The notes below the pieces were generated by a model. That model ran no database searches and was not told the origin of the DNA. It saw nothing but the letters and a program-made list of their open reading frames with translations. Shown piece by piece: positions 44,701 to 59,700 of a stretch of DNA of 64,000 nt. The first letter of the stretch is position 1, and the number at the start of each line of letters is the position of its first letter. Origin of the DNA: Nautilus pompilius (Eukaryota; Mollusca; Cephalopoda; Nautilida; Nautilidae). The stretch lies in assembly GCA_018389105.1 (NCBI GenBank), contig JACATO010002131.1, forward strand, positions 1,485,001 through 1,549,000, read 5' to 3'. Both the position numbers and the translations under genes were made by a program.

Positions 44701-47700
44701 ATGGATTGGGCACCTTTTTCCTGATGGTGCCTGGAAGGTATCCTGAAAGATATTTCTCCATTCAGTCGTTGATATTGCACACAGTTTGGAGTGAGAAAGG
44801 CAGATAATTGTGATGACAAATGTGTCTTTCTTGGTCATTCCACAAATAAGTGAATTGAGATCTAAAGATTGTGCTGGCAATGGGAGATGCCTGAGATCTC
44901 TGTGCTTTCATGCTTGGAGGGACATGACAATGCGGGCATGGTAGATGGGTGTGAGCATTGTCATCTTGGAAGTAGCTGTACACATGAAGCAACACTGGAT
45001 ACACCTGATCGAAAATGATGCATTCAGGGTATGACAGCAAAACATTCCCCAAAACATGACTCCACCATGAAAGCTTGGACCATACCCAAGAGGGGTCAGG
45101 TGATTTTTGTGGCTATCCCATCTGTACAACAAAAAAAAAGAGGAGGGGAGTTAAGTGACTCGTCAGACCATATCAATTTTCACCATTCCTCCTCTTCAGC
45201 CTAGTTTCTATGTTCTTTACACCACACAAAGCATCTTTTCATGTTGGTAATTGATCAGTGGTTTACAAATGGCCTTTCACTGCCATAGTTCTTTGCAAGG
45301 TATGAGTGGGTGTGGATTTCCCTGTACTGAATATCTCTGTCAGTTGGTCTACTGTTTGATGATTGGTGGACTTTACTGTCCTGTCTAACTACCTTTTTCC
45401 TCTGTCACTACATCGTTGTGGTTATAATTCCCCCCTTGCAATATGCTTTTTTTTTTTTCACCTGTTGGCAGTGTTAAAAGAAATAACTGATGCCTTGGAG
45501 TGGCCTGTCAGTGAAACTGACTTGATCACTGCCACCTGCTAGACATGCACTCACTATCATGCCTTGAATGCTGTGATTGCTTTTCCCCATGTGCTAGGTT
45601 GACTACAGATGCACTTGCCCAAGTCATGTATAGTGCATCATGTGGTCAGCTTAATCTACATCTGGAGCTCAGGTCAGGCCTGAGTCTAAAAGGGTTCATA
45701 GTAGCCAGCCAGTGTATGTATGACTGATTGTTATAGTACACTAAGAGTTTGGAGGAGTACATTTTTGGAATTCTTTGTTTGTTTTCCATATTTCAGTGTT
45801 ATTTATTGTAATTTTAAGTAACAATCCAGTTTGACTGCTAAACCAAGCCATTATATGATGCAATAATTATGAAACAGCAACTACATATAGTGATTGATAA
45901 TTTTAAAAAATCATAAGAATTACTGGGTCATTTATACCTGACTTTTAGGCCAGTTGGTAGGTAAAATAATTAATAGAAAGCATTGGTGGTGTGTCAAATA
46001 CACAGTCAGAGGGGCAGGAAGGGAAGTTATGTATAGCCCCTTTTTCCAGAAAAAGTTCACGTCTAGTCTATTTTTAAAAAGTATTTCCTGCTTATGCTAC
46101 CTGGTGGTTTGACAGAAGCTGTATGAATACTAAAATTAGGTATCTAATCCAGTTTGTTTTGTTTTTTTTTTTTAGTCTGCTGACCCAAGTGATGTGCTGC
46201 TGGTATTTTTTTGAAAAAATGAGGGGAAAAGTTTGTTCTAATTTTTTTTTTTTTGTTTTTGTTTGTTTAGAAAGCTTGTATTCAGGCTCATCAGCAGGTG
46301 CGACATCGGTCAAGATTACCACTCAACACCGTGTTGCTTTTTGTGCCCCAGCAGGAAGCTTGGATCATTGAACGATTTGGACGATTTCTTCGAATGCTAC
46401 AGCCAGTAAGTCCCAGGTTCAGAGGTCAGTCAAGCATGCGTGGTAGTTCCACAGAACTGAGAATGGCTGCCAGGGCCACCTTAATTAATCACAGAAGCAC
46501 TTTTATTTGTACAAATCGGTGATTCTGCTCATACAAAATATAATACTGCTACGGCTAATTAACGTCAGAGGAGTGCTATTGATAGTTATTTCATAGATGG
46601 CAGCGTGATGGTCGGGGCAAATGGATTTTGCTGTGAGTAGTGTCTTAAAACAAGGAGCCAGGCTAGGATTGCTCACGAAAGAGGGTTTAAGTTCTAAAAA
46701 TATTTACATCTACCCGTTGAATGTGTCTGGTGAGTCCAGCATCAGTTATGTGGGTGTGATACAGCAGTTTTCACTCTCATCACTAAAGACAGCCTCTCTG
46801 AATGTGGCTCATCAAGTGCTGGGATGACAAACCGCATGTGGATGAACTGATTTGAACACTCGTTTCTTCCTGGGGGGGTTCTTATTTCCATGAGACATTA
46901 CAGTCCGTGGATGAAACAATGTTCATCTGAATAGTGGCTAATCTGTAATTAATTAGGGATTGTTACTTTCATTAGAGCTCTCAGATATGCAAATTCTAAA
47001 AAAATGGTGGAGGAAAATTGTGGGTGGAAGAATATAGATTCTGGAAATGAGGAAGATTGCAAATATTAGGGGAGTTGAGGAAACTCTGAGAAGGGGTCTG
47101 ATGTATTAACAAGAGTAATACATAATACTGGTTGAGAGAGAGCTAATCTAATACTGAATATACATAGATATTTATTCAGTAAATGCTTTAAATACACACT
47201 AGGTCTTAAAGGAGAAAAGGTGAGTAAACAACGAGGTTAAGTGGTCAAAAAGGTATAATGTAAAGCCTGATATAAGTCAGGATTGTCCCCCAACTGTCAG
47301 CTGGGTGCTAAGCCAGGCTACTTTGGCACAACATCATGCTGAGATTTTGAGAAAGCAATTTACGCATCCATCAGAGAACTTATTTTTGACGTAAAAATGC
47401 AGCTTCTTGTTAAAAATGAATTGTTTAAATCCAAGTCATGAGGTCCACTAATAACAGTTTGCCTTTTCAAAGCCATAATGCAATGCAAGACTGACTGTAC
47501 TGTGATGCTAAGTTCTATCTATTCAGCAGCACACAGGTGAGGTACTTTGCACTCATTCAGCTGTTTACGGAGTACATGTACAATCATTCACAGAGCCTTT
47601 AAAATGGAAATCTGTCATCGATACTCAATTTTGCAAGAGAAAATCCTAGAATAGGAAATAAACTGGTCTCCTGTTGATCTGGTATAGATTGATTTATCAT

Positions 47701-50700
47701 CTATGTTTGAACTTACTCATCCGACTCTTGGATCAAATTCAAAGCACAGAAATTATTGATAAAGGTTCTGGGGAAAATTTAAGTTGATTTGTGATAATTT
47801 ATGTGACTAAGCTAACTTATGCGAGTTTGGCATCACAAAGTTCTGGCAAGAGCCCTGTAAATAATCTGTAAAGTTCTAATTACTATGACTGAATATTTAC
47901 AAGTTTTTTTTAAAATTTTTTATTAAAATGAATTTTTTGTTTTTCCTCAGGGTTTAAATTTTATTATACCTATTGTGGATTCCATAAAGTATGTGCAAAG
48001 TTTGAAAGAAATTGCTATTGACATCCCACAGCAAAGTGCTATTACACTTGGTAGGTTTTTAATTTTGTATATACTTGATGAACAAAACAAAATAAGGGAT
48101 AATAAAATAGGAGCAAGAATTAGATAACAAATAATAGTTTGTGAATGTAAACTTGGCCAAAGAGGTTTGAGGTTACCAGATGAAAAGGGCACATAGTTGG
48201 TTACTGAGACAGGTAGAAGCTAGTGGGAAATCTTCAAGGCACTGGATAATCTGCTGCTATGTGTGAGAGATGCTATAGGATGACTGATCAGACACCTTGG
48301 ACATCCAAAGCTCAGCTGAAGCTTTTTGCTGTAAAGAAGAATGAAAACTGAACGATAATTGGTTACAAATGTGGCGGAACATGAGAACCGACAGATGTTA
48401 TCTTCACAGTAGCAGAGGCAGCACCAATCATTCCTCTTCACATGCATTTTCAGTTGTTGACTCGAGGGCTGGGAGTGCACGTACTACCACCTCCTGCCTT
48501 TTGGAGCAATTTCTTTCTGGTGAGTCTGTGTTTTTACAGTTCTCTGACACTGGCTTTGTACGGCTGTGACACCGCCAGGCACAGAATTGTTCGATGAACT
48601 ATTTGTAGGCTGTACTAAAATAAGATGCAGTTTTGACCATGAATATTTATAGCTGGTGGTTGTATGAAGGATTAAAACAAAATGTTGCTTGATAAGATGA
48701 TCATCTGAGGGAGAAAGGTCGTCTTGTCTATGCTGATGGTTATCTGTCCAAGGAAGGCAGTACTTTCGTACAAATGATGCCTCCTATTACACTGGCTGTA
48801 CATCACAAAGATGGAAAGAGACTTGTGCTATCACTACTCTGCCATAGGAGGCACAACTTTATTGAATACATATAGGCTATTCTTGACCAATCTCCAAAAT
48901 TGTTCCCATAAACCCATTTCCTAGAACTTCCAAATGCAGATTTGTACCAACCAGAAATGGGCTGTAATCCCATGGACTTTTGCATGAGCTGAAGGGTTAC
49001 ACACAACTCGTGTTTGACCAGTGCTTTGTGGGGTTTACAGATAAACAAACATTAGATTTTGGTGTTTATTCAGCTGTCATATGTCTTTAGTTAACTTTAT
49101 TGGCTTCTTTGACCAAACAGTAGACAGATACGGGCTCTATGGTCAAACATTTAGATTATCACGGAGAACCTATTGATTTATAGCCCTTTTTTACAAAATT
49201 AAATATGTAATAAACATGAACAGAAATAAAGTGAATTTCTTGAAGCTCTTAACTACAAAATGCATTTTTTTTTTTTGTAATTTCTCCTCTTCCCCCTATC
49301 TCTTTTTAGATAACGTTACTCTTCAAATAGATGGGGTGCTATATCTTCGAGTAATTGATGCTTATAAGGTGAGTGGCCTGTTTTGCGAAACTGTTAACCC
49401 CCTCCATATTTGAGTGCGCACAGGTTGGCATTCCACTACCTGTTGATTTCCCTTCGAAATAATCCTGCAGAGTTGCTGTCCTAGTACACTGTTGCAGATT
49501 TTATTTCTTTTCTTGTGTTGTAAAGTGTTTTTTAATATAATTTTTGTGAGAATTAACCACATGGTGATGTAGAATTGATTACTGCCTAACCACTATTCAT
49601 TCGTTGTTGTTGTTTTTTTTCTCTTTAGGGTTAAAAACTGTCTGGTAATCGGAGACATTGCTCAAGTTTGGCTGGATGGCGCACTGTCAGCTGTATATCT
49701 AGTTTCTAACTAAGCCTCTTCATTCAGGCAGAAACAAGAGCCTGGCATTTTGTCTGCTCGGTGTTTCTTAAAAACACAAAAAAAACAACCCGAAATGGAA
49801 TTTCTTAATTAAACTTGGTTAATTTCACTGTTTTGCTGCTGCCACTTAACACACTGATGTATGTCGTTATGGAACAGTGTTTGAATCCGATGTACTGGCA
49901 TCTGCTGCAGAACGTGTCGGACGTGGCTGGTCTGTCTCACCTATTCTTAATTTGGTGTTTTGCAGATATAGACATGCTGGCCCTTTGCATGACTTTGCAC
50001 TTGAACAATCATGAACTGGTGCCTTAGCAGGTCCCCAGTGATTTTTCTTAAGTCAATACTAATTCTCTTCAAAGAATGATTCACCCCACCTTTTTTTTCA
50101 GTTAGATATATGGTTTTAGTCTAACGTATACATGCAGCACGCACTGTGATACTTTTCTGTTTATTCAGACGAGGCAGAAAGTTTGAAAATGAAGAGTTGT
50201 CTAGCTAGGGTAAAAGGGGAAGCCTTTTATTTGCAATGCTGGAGTTATTGGAAACTCTCTTTTTTGTCTCCATGCTATTTGAATTTTTCTGTTACTATAG
50301 TTTGCATTTTTTATAGGCCAGCTATGGAGTGGAGGATGCGGAGTATGCAATCACACAACTGGCTCAGACAACGATGAGGTCAGAAATCGGTAAAATAACC
50401 CTAGACACAGTTTTCAGGGAAAGAGAGTTACTGAATTTTGCCATTGTAGGTGAGAATCTCTTTGCAGTGCCATCCCCATTTGTTCAACTTTTTATGTAGA
50501 TTTTTGAAAATGTTGTATACAGTTTTACTTGGGGGCAGGTACTATAATAAGCTCAATTCCAGTTTCCTTTTTACCGTTTGTCTGTTGCATGAGCATCTTG
50601 GTCCTGATAGCAGATCAACTGTAAGAATTAATGGAGTTTTTGTTTAGACATTCTGTGGTAGAGCTGATGGTAAGTCCTACTAGGTCTTTCTACAGATGTG

Positions 50701-53700
50701 CAAATTAGTTCATAGGGGAAATGAACATTTACAGGTAGACTTTCTGGATTCTATAAACTAGAAAATTTATTCTTGGCACATTTAGTACCTGATTTAGCTT
50801 TGAGAGATAACCATGGCAAGTTATCGCCAGCAATTTTTTATTAAGTTCATTTTTATTTTCTTGAGGAAATCAAATACAAGGCTTTGTTTTATCATTTGTG
50901 CCATCTTTCTTGTATGCAACTACTTTTCAAGTCGTCATCTCTAATTAATGGCTTACTCATCTCTAGAAAATAAGTGTTTCTGAGAAAAATTGCATAATTG
51001 TAAGAATTGTTGTTAGCCAATGGATAGATTTTAGTGCCCTCTCAACCAGCTTATTACTACCATCCATCAATCTGGAAAACAGTATTTTTGGAGCTGATCT
51101 TACATATCAGATTAGTCTTGTGCAATGATAAACCACCTCGAAAATGTATGCCTATCTTGAATATCACAGAATCCTTCCACCTTCCCCACAGGTATTCATA
51201 CTTTTTGATTTTACAATTTCAAACTTGTTTTTTTGTAATGGTGGTAAATGTGTTGCATGATTTTTAAATAACTGTACATCTTAGAAAAACTGAGATAAAA
51301 TACAGAAATGCTAGGTTAAATTGACTTCTAATCTTTTCACTGATGACATTTAATTTGTAGTTAAAACATGAGTAGTGTATTCAATAAATGTTTTATGGTC
51401 ATGTGGTAGAGTTACCTGAGATAGCCAGAGGTTCTATTATGCCCAGAACCTTTATTATTATTATTATTAAGTAGATTTGAACCATTAAGCAGTGAAGTTT
51501 TCTGTTATAAACCTGTTTTACTTCATAAATACAACATTTGCTTTTGTAGTAGCTTCCCAACCAAAACTGTTTCTCTGACATCCAATTATTCACAAACTTT
51601 TTAATGCCAAAATGTAGATAGATATATTGATATAAAATGTACTTAAAAATTGCGATCACTAGGAAATACCATAATCTACAAGCTTCATGACAAAATACTT
51701 ATATATATATTAAACAAATGCTTCTGATAGTCTGCACCACATGATGCTTTGTTTTTAAATTAGATTAACTATTATTAGTAGCAGATGATCCTCTGCTTTG
51801 AATTTATTGGCAAAGAACTGTGACAGTTCAGTCAGACACTGATGTTTGTAATTTTATTTGACACAGTCATCAACCAGACAGCATTTTCTGTGTACAGTTA
51901 TGCAAATAAAATTAACTAAAACAGGAAGGAATTTAGAGTACAAGTTTGGTTGATTATGCTGTTAAAGATATCTCCATGCATAGACATTTCTTTTTAATTT
52001 GAATATCCAGTTATTTGCATGTCTGATTTATCTGCACCAGGGAAGTGGCACTTATTAGGCTTTGTAACAACAAATGGAAAACTTATTTTTTTTAGTCGAA
52101 AAAGAACTGAAATATTGGTTTTCTGTGTTTTCCATAACGCACCAAGCTTTACCAACAAATCAGTTTATTCAGATTAACACAAAACCAGGGATATCAGTTT
52201 GGCCTGGAGTTAGCGGGAATGAGGGGAGAAAATGGTAAATCCCACAGACATTTAATCGCCATCTCTGTCATGCCTATATAGTCCATATACATTTTAGCGC
52301 ACAGTTTTTGTTTTTTTGGGTGGTGAATAATATCTTGTTTGAGGGGCAATTACCACCTCAACTCCTATCTACAACCCAGGACTGATGTCCTTTTGCATAA
52401 CTATCAGAAGGCTAAAGCGAAAGGTAATACTGATCTAAACATGCAATTAAAAGTCCATCACATTTATGAAACTTCAAAGAGCCATCAAAAATATAGCAAA
52501 CATTTTCTAATTGAAATCGAGGGCTTAGGTTTCTGTTAAGTTAATCCACATGGCCATTTCCAAATCCAGATTAATATGTAACTGTAAAGATTTGAAAGCA
52601 TTTAGAAAGTTTTAACATCAGTACCATCTGGATTTGGGGTGGTTTCTTGTTGGCTCATGTGCATGTCTAGCACTGCCATTAACTGTCTATGGAAGATTGA
52701 AGTGTGCACACAATGCAACTATGCCAGCTTTTTCAGCCTTCTGAAATGGAGAGTATTACTTTTTCCCACTACACTATAACAAAGGATCTTCTTTGATGCC
52801 TGGGTAGTAGGGGCAAGTTAAGATATTCTTTGAACTCTGTGACAGCAGTGAGCTTTCTTTCTGTTTTAGTAGTTGAGGATCTGCAGTTTACTTTCTTGTA
52901 GAAGAACTATCAGCTTGATAACTCTGTTAACATTTTGAAGGACAACTACTAGGATTAGTAATTTCTGATCAATCAATGCAGATAATTAGGAGAGGCTTTC
53001 TGTGTTATGGAAACTAGACTTTAATGTGATACTGATTGTTTACATTGAAATATGCAAAGCAATATTATATTAATAGATAGATTTTTCTGAAAGAAAATTG
53101 GTTATATTGCTTCACTTGCTGCAAGAAAATATTCTAACAATAATGTGCTGCAAATATAGGAACTCCATACATTATCTTGGTTTTCAGTCGCCTTTTAAAT
53201 ATTTTTCGAAAGTGTTTGAACTTGTATGTGCATTTGTTTTTTCTTTCGTTAAAACAAGATTTTTATGGAATGTTGCACAGGTTCTCAAAGTTTGCATGGA
53301 CTGAGCAATTCTTCATGGTTTTCACTCATTAATGTTCATTAGCAAATACATTTTTATTATTGAAGTTTGGGGCAAATGAATAAAATTTGGACACAGTTTC
53401 ATGTACACATCTGTCCCAGTGAGAAATGGCCAGCCCTATACACCTGTTTATTTTTCTGCTTGTGATGGTACTCTCTGTACAGAAATAAACTTCTGGCTTC
53501 TCAGTAGCAGTAAGCAAAAAGTTATGAATTTCATAATTGGCACATCCCTAATCTGCACACCATCTTAATAAATGTAGATAAATCTAGTTTGGTTTGTTAA
53601 TGTTATTAAATTTAAACTTTTAATACTTTTTAAACGTGATTCCATAGCTCTCCTGTCAAGAAGATCACAAACAACTCTGTATTCATCACAGTTGTGTGTA

Positions 53701-56700
53701 ATACCATATAACCTTTTGTAAGTTGTGCATCACTACCCTCCAATCTTAATTTCAAAGAACTCCAAAACACAAGATGAAAGGCATCTGTTTCTATAATTCT
53801 AGTTATTTTAATAATGAGTAAATCAGGAATAGTTGTAATGCTAAAATAGTGGTTCTTCAGAAATGAAAAATGTTAACATACATTTTGACAATCTGTTTTT
53901 TTTTTTTAACTGGTTAGACATTGTGAAAAGTAAAAAGATGAGAACTTTTGAAAATTTATAAATTTTTCTTTTTTTAAATTGAATCCTGAATGATGTTTTT
54001 ATATCACTAGACTAGGGAGAGAGTTAATTTAATATGAATTAACGTTGCTTTACTTTACTTTATTTTCAGAAGCCATTAATAAGGCATCAGAAGTTTGGGG
54101 AATTAGTTGTCTTAGGTATGAAATACGTAAGTACAAACAACACATTTTACTTGCATGACATACTCCATCACTTTAAACAGTAACTTTAGTAAATGTTTTA
54201 CCATTAGTGATGCAGCAGTCCAGTGGTTAGATGGTTCTAGGCCAAAGTTAACCCCCCCCCCCCACCCAGGACAGCCCGGTTTGGCATACTCCCTGGCATG
54301 GTTTTCTTCTCTCTCTCCAGGCAATTCTCCCATATTTAATAATGGATTTTTCGCTACACCAGCCATAATGCTTAACTATGTGAGTGCTGCTTTTGGACTC
54401 AGCTAAGAAGTTATGTTGTAAAGAGTCCAGATTCATCTGCATTGAGTAGAGCCGCAACACAACAATTTCGTAATGTTTACATTTCTGTGATTAGGCACCC
54501 ATGTCAAGCTGATGAAACAAAAGGATTGGATGGTGGGGGTGATACATTTTCATTGCTGGAGAATGCATACTGCATGTAGTTTATGAAACAACTTGAAATT
54601 TTTCTGCCTCTCAGAAAAGACTTTCTACTCTTCTGCATATACCTGGGACCTTGAAAATCATCAAGATTATGCAGAGTTGTGTGTGTAAAAATGTTAATTT
54701 ATGTCGTGAAAAGTTTTGACTTTTTTTTTTTTTCAATAAAAAAAATGAAGATGCTCAGTTTATGAATTTACATTGCAAACTGGAGTACTGGTGTTGTTCT
54801 TTTCACATGGCTGATTCAAGGGTTTTCTGACTGTTTTGTTCACAGGAGACATGAAACTCCCTTTACGGGTGCAAGAGGCTATGCAGATGCAGGTGGAGGC
54901 TGAACGGAAGAAACGGGCAGCTGTTCTAGAATCAGAAGGTCTTTGAATTTTTGGTTCTTTTACCTTCATGACTTTTCTTTTCTGCTGTACCTACCAGAAG
55001 CAAATGTTCTAGTAAAATTTCACTGCAAACTTGTATAAAAGAAGTTTAAGCTTACACAGCAGGTCTTTCTCTCTCTCTCTCTCTCTCTGGCCCCTGAGAG
55101 CTCTGGTTTAATTTCTTTTTCAAAATGGATGCAGACAAATATTGATTCAAAACAAACAACTACCACCAACAGCAGCACAATGGTGGGGGTGTGCTGCTGT
55201 TGGCTATAATAACAAAACCATTTGTGTGAAGAAGAAAAAATTTTTTTTTTTTTTCAAATATCAACCTAACTAACTCTGCTCCTGCAGCATCTACCCTTGC
55301 TCTATCAACTAGTAATGCCCTCACACTGCTATAAACAATGTAAGAAGACCAGATTGGTGTTGCAGCATTTTAAGTGAGTATGTGTAGCTGTTTTGGTAAA
55401 AGTGTTTGTTTGGTTTTTTCTCTGTACACCTGCTATCTGAACATCTCCAGGTTCCAAGGTGTTCTGATACCATGTTGTTTACTGTATTAAAAAGAAATGC
55501 TTTTGAATACTTTATTTTTATTGTGTGACTTTTAAAGATACCTTTGTTAGCAGAACTCAAATTATTATTTTTAAAACTTTAAATACATTCTTGAAAAATG
55601 TGCCAACGCTGTAGATAAGTAGATTTTCACTGTGCATTTTAGAAAGTTATTAGAATATTGTCATCGTACATTTTGCTTATAGTAAAACCAGTTATTTTTA
55701 ACTGGCTAAAAGAGTTTAAGTTTAGGATACAATGTGCAAAAAGAAAACTATTTAAAATATAATAATAGTAGGGGCTTCTTTTTAATCTGTTGTAAAAAGA
55801 AATAATACAAAAAAATTTCTCTTTCGTGCTATTTAAAAAAAATTAAAATTTTATAGCTTAATTTTTGTAAAATAAATGCATACTGAGAAATTCATGTGAA
55901 AGAGCAGTTGTCTGACCTTTAATCTTCAACTTGCAGGTATCAAAGATGCTGAGATCAATGTTGCTGAAGGCAAAAAACAATCTAGGATATTAGCTTCTGA
56001 AGCTTTTAAATTGGAAAAAATTAATGAAGCATCAGGTATGTTTGCAGTCCTTACTGTTAAATTTGTAAACATTTTTTAGACAATTAGAAAAAAAAACAAA
56101 ATTGCTTCATAAAAATTTACCAAAATCAAAAAAAAAAAGATTAAATCTGAGTAGTTTTACATTCTAGACGTCTAACTACTGAAATTTTCTTTATTCTTAA
56201 TATCATTACCTACTAATAGGTTGCATTTCTTATTTTGTTTTGTTTTGTTGTTTTTTTTTAATCTTTTGAAAAAGTCTTGTGTTAATTTTACCTTGCTGTT
56301 TCCAACGTTTTTGTTTGCCTTCAATTACAGGTGATGCACAAGCAACTGTGGCAAGAGCTCAAGCCAAATCAAAATTAATCTGTCTCATAAGCCAGGCACT
56401 TGAGCAACAGGTAAAGTAGCACAAATTTCTGTTTCAAAATAGGTATGAGGGCCACCAAAAGCATGCTTATCTTCCTGTCCTTTGTTCAGTCGTTTCTTTT
56501 GTGTTTAGATGAACTGCCCTCATATGTATTGTGGAATGTAATGTAATTGTTTGTTGTTTTCATAAATGATCTGTGGTAGTAGACCTGCCTCTGAAGAGTG
56601 TGGCGACACACCTGCCTGTAATTTCCATAAGTGAATGGTAACAGTCCTGCCCTCTGAAGAGGTGTGGAAACATCTGACCATATTCTCTAAAACTTAAATT

Positions 56701-59700
56701 AAAAGAAGAATTTTGAAAAATGTTCATTTAGATGCATCCAAGCTGACCGTTTTTATCAGTGTATATTAAAACGTGTTATGTTTGCATGTAATTCAGAAGA
56801 AATTGTTTAATTGCTTTTATTCTGGAGTTTTGAAAAAAATGCTTGCTGACTATGTTTATATATTTATTGTTGGCTCTTTTTTGGAGATTAATTTCTAACA
56901 AATAAATAAATAAAGATAAAATTCTGAACCTCAAGGTAACTGACTTAGAAAATCAAATTGAGCAGAATTTTGAGATCATATGAAAAGCCTTGGCAATTAT
57001 ATGGGTTTAGCAGTCTCATGATCATTACTGGACATTTGTTTGACTACATTTCAGATACACAAAAGCGTATATGGATATTAAACACCATATTGCTACATTT
57101 ATGTGACAGCAACCATCAGCACAAATATTAGAGTATATGTACTTTTAAGTAAAGATGTCTTTGTATGTAGATATAATTTTAATCACAGAACATTACCACA
57201 CATTGTGTTTGTGGATTTTTCTATTCTGCCAGCAGGAATGGCTGATTGCTTTATACTTAGAGGACTTTTTTGTTAATTAGGTTGGAGTTACTGAGATTTC
57301 ACTTTATATTTAAAAGCTGTTAAGTGAAAGTATGCATTCTCGTAGCATAGGTCTATGAAACACTGACTTTTGTGAGCTCTTTACATATCATGTGACATAG
57401 TAAACATTTTAAGTTCTTTATCTGCATATTGAGAAGTCATTAGGAACAGAAGAAATTGCTGCCATCTGGTACATTGTTTATGATTAACTAACGTTTTGCT
57501 GGCATCAAAGTCTTAAAACTGCAAGCATGACATTTGGATGCAGAAGAGAAATAGATTTATGTTGCGAGTAAAACAAACTTTGTTCTTCTTCAGCAAATAC
57601 TTATCTGTAACTGTAGAAATACCTAATGAGCTTGTGTAGTGCCATGGTTACTGCTGACAAGCACTGATAATCCTGCATCGTCTTGGTGGGGGGGCTGTCT
57701 TCAGCAGGAAATGGTAAATCTCTGCCAGAACTCCTCAGTTTACCTGTGAGAGGAAACCTATGCCAATAGACTGGCAGAAGAGCAAAAAGAAACCCTTCTA
57801 GGGAGGTTTACCAATCTAAATGGGTCTTTGATAAGGATCAGACTTGGGCCTTCAGTGACAGCAGGCCAGTACTCCACACTTTGAGCTTATCCATTGCACA
57901 TTAACTGATCTTGATTACACTGTTTCAATTGACTGGCAAAGAACCCAAGAAGAATTACTTAGTTTGTGTTGGTCAGCCACTTATTAATTTTGCATACTTT
58001 TTCTGTTGTTGACCTTTGATACATTTGAATATTATTATTGTATGTGCCCTTTTAATTGTGGCAGTAAAGAGGAAAATAAGCACAAGATTTTTATTTAAAT
58101 TTTGAAAAACCCATCTATAATGGTTAAGTTTGTTATAATCTTTATTTACATTACTTAATTTTGCTTGATGCAATTTTGTTTTCTTCCTTAGTTATTATGA
58201 ACTATGCTTATGTATCTATTTCCATCTGTATTTATTATCATGATGGATGAAGTTTATACAGCTATTTTTCATTTTAACTTTAGAATGGGATGAATGCTGT
58301 TTCTCTGAGTGTTGCTGAACAATATGTATCTGCATTTAGTAATCTGGCAAAGCAAGGAAATACAATTATTCTCCCATCCAATTCTGGAGATGTCTCTACA
58401 ATGGTTGCGCAGGTAAGAACAGAAAATAGCACCACAGTATTTCTTAAAAAAATTATTATTCACTTCAAAAATTTGTAAAGAAAAGTAAATGTTTAGATTT
58501 TAATTGACTATAACATGTTTATAAAACTGCTAGCTTGGTTTGTTTTAAAACAGTCTGGGTTAACTGAGTGTTTGTGTAAAGTACATATTCTATGGCCAGT
58601 TCTATATAGTCTCTGGATGTAATATTGCAGATGCAATATTTTGGCTATCTACAGCAGTTTTCTCTAGTTATATACCATGATAACTCATAAATTGCTGATC
58701 TTGCGAACATAATATTCATTCTACCATTTTAGTGGCATAACATTGTCTTTTACTGTTTGCGATTTCAAAATGGTTATGTTTCACCTAGGATGTATGAACC
58801 TTTTTGTATCGACAATTCATAGTAGTTTTGTTTGTTTGAAAAAAGAAAGTTTTCTGGTGAATCATGTCTGCGCAAACAGACAGATAGGATATGTAACTAT
58901 TCTACAGGGTGATCAAAAAGTAACTATGCAGTGGAAAACATTCACTTTATAGGAGTAAAAATTTAACTCCTCTAAACCATTATGCGAGCTCCCATATGAA
59001 ACATTCGCTTGTTAAGAAAGCCGATGCAGTGATTTTGAAGGACTCTGAAGCAGTGCATCTGAAATTTTTTACAGCTTCTCCTCGTCCAACACTTTTGGCC
59101 TACCTGGTCGTTGATAATCCTCAACTGAACCGGTATCTTCAAATTTACTAATAAATGCCCTTACATTGTTTCTGTTTGGAAGCTTTGCATCAGGAAATTC
59201 TTGTAAAAACTCATTTTGAAATCTTGTGGTGCATTTACCATTATTCACGTACACTTTCTTGATGAGAAAGACTCATTTGGCATTTGAAAGAACCATCACA
59301 AAAATTACAACCACACATCACATTTCACTTTTGCAAATTTATTGCCAACACTTGTTGGTCATTTTGAGAACTACAGTACAACTCCTCGCACACAACTGCC
59401 CTCTGTTGGTCATTTTCGGAACTACAGTACAAAACAACAACAGCACAAGGAGAGGAATCAATGATTACAAATATACTCCACTGCATAGTTACTTTCTGAT
59501 CACCCTGTATGTACTTGTGCAATCTTGTCTCCATCAAAATACCATCTTAAAGAGGTTGTTACCAAGAGCAGTATTTTTCTGACTTTCAAGATCTTATTGA
59601 TTCTTTAGCAGCTGCCAGTTTCTAAGTATTTGGCCATCTTTTGATGTTTTTTTTTTTAATTAATAAAATCATACAGAATTTATTGTTTATTATTATTTCA

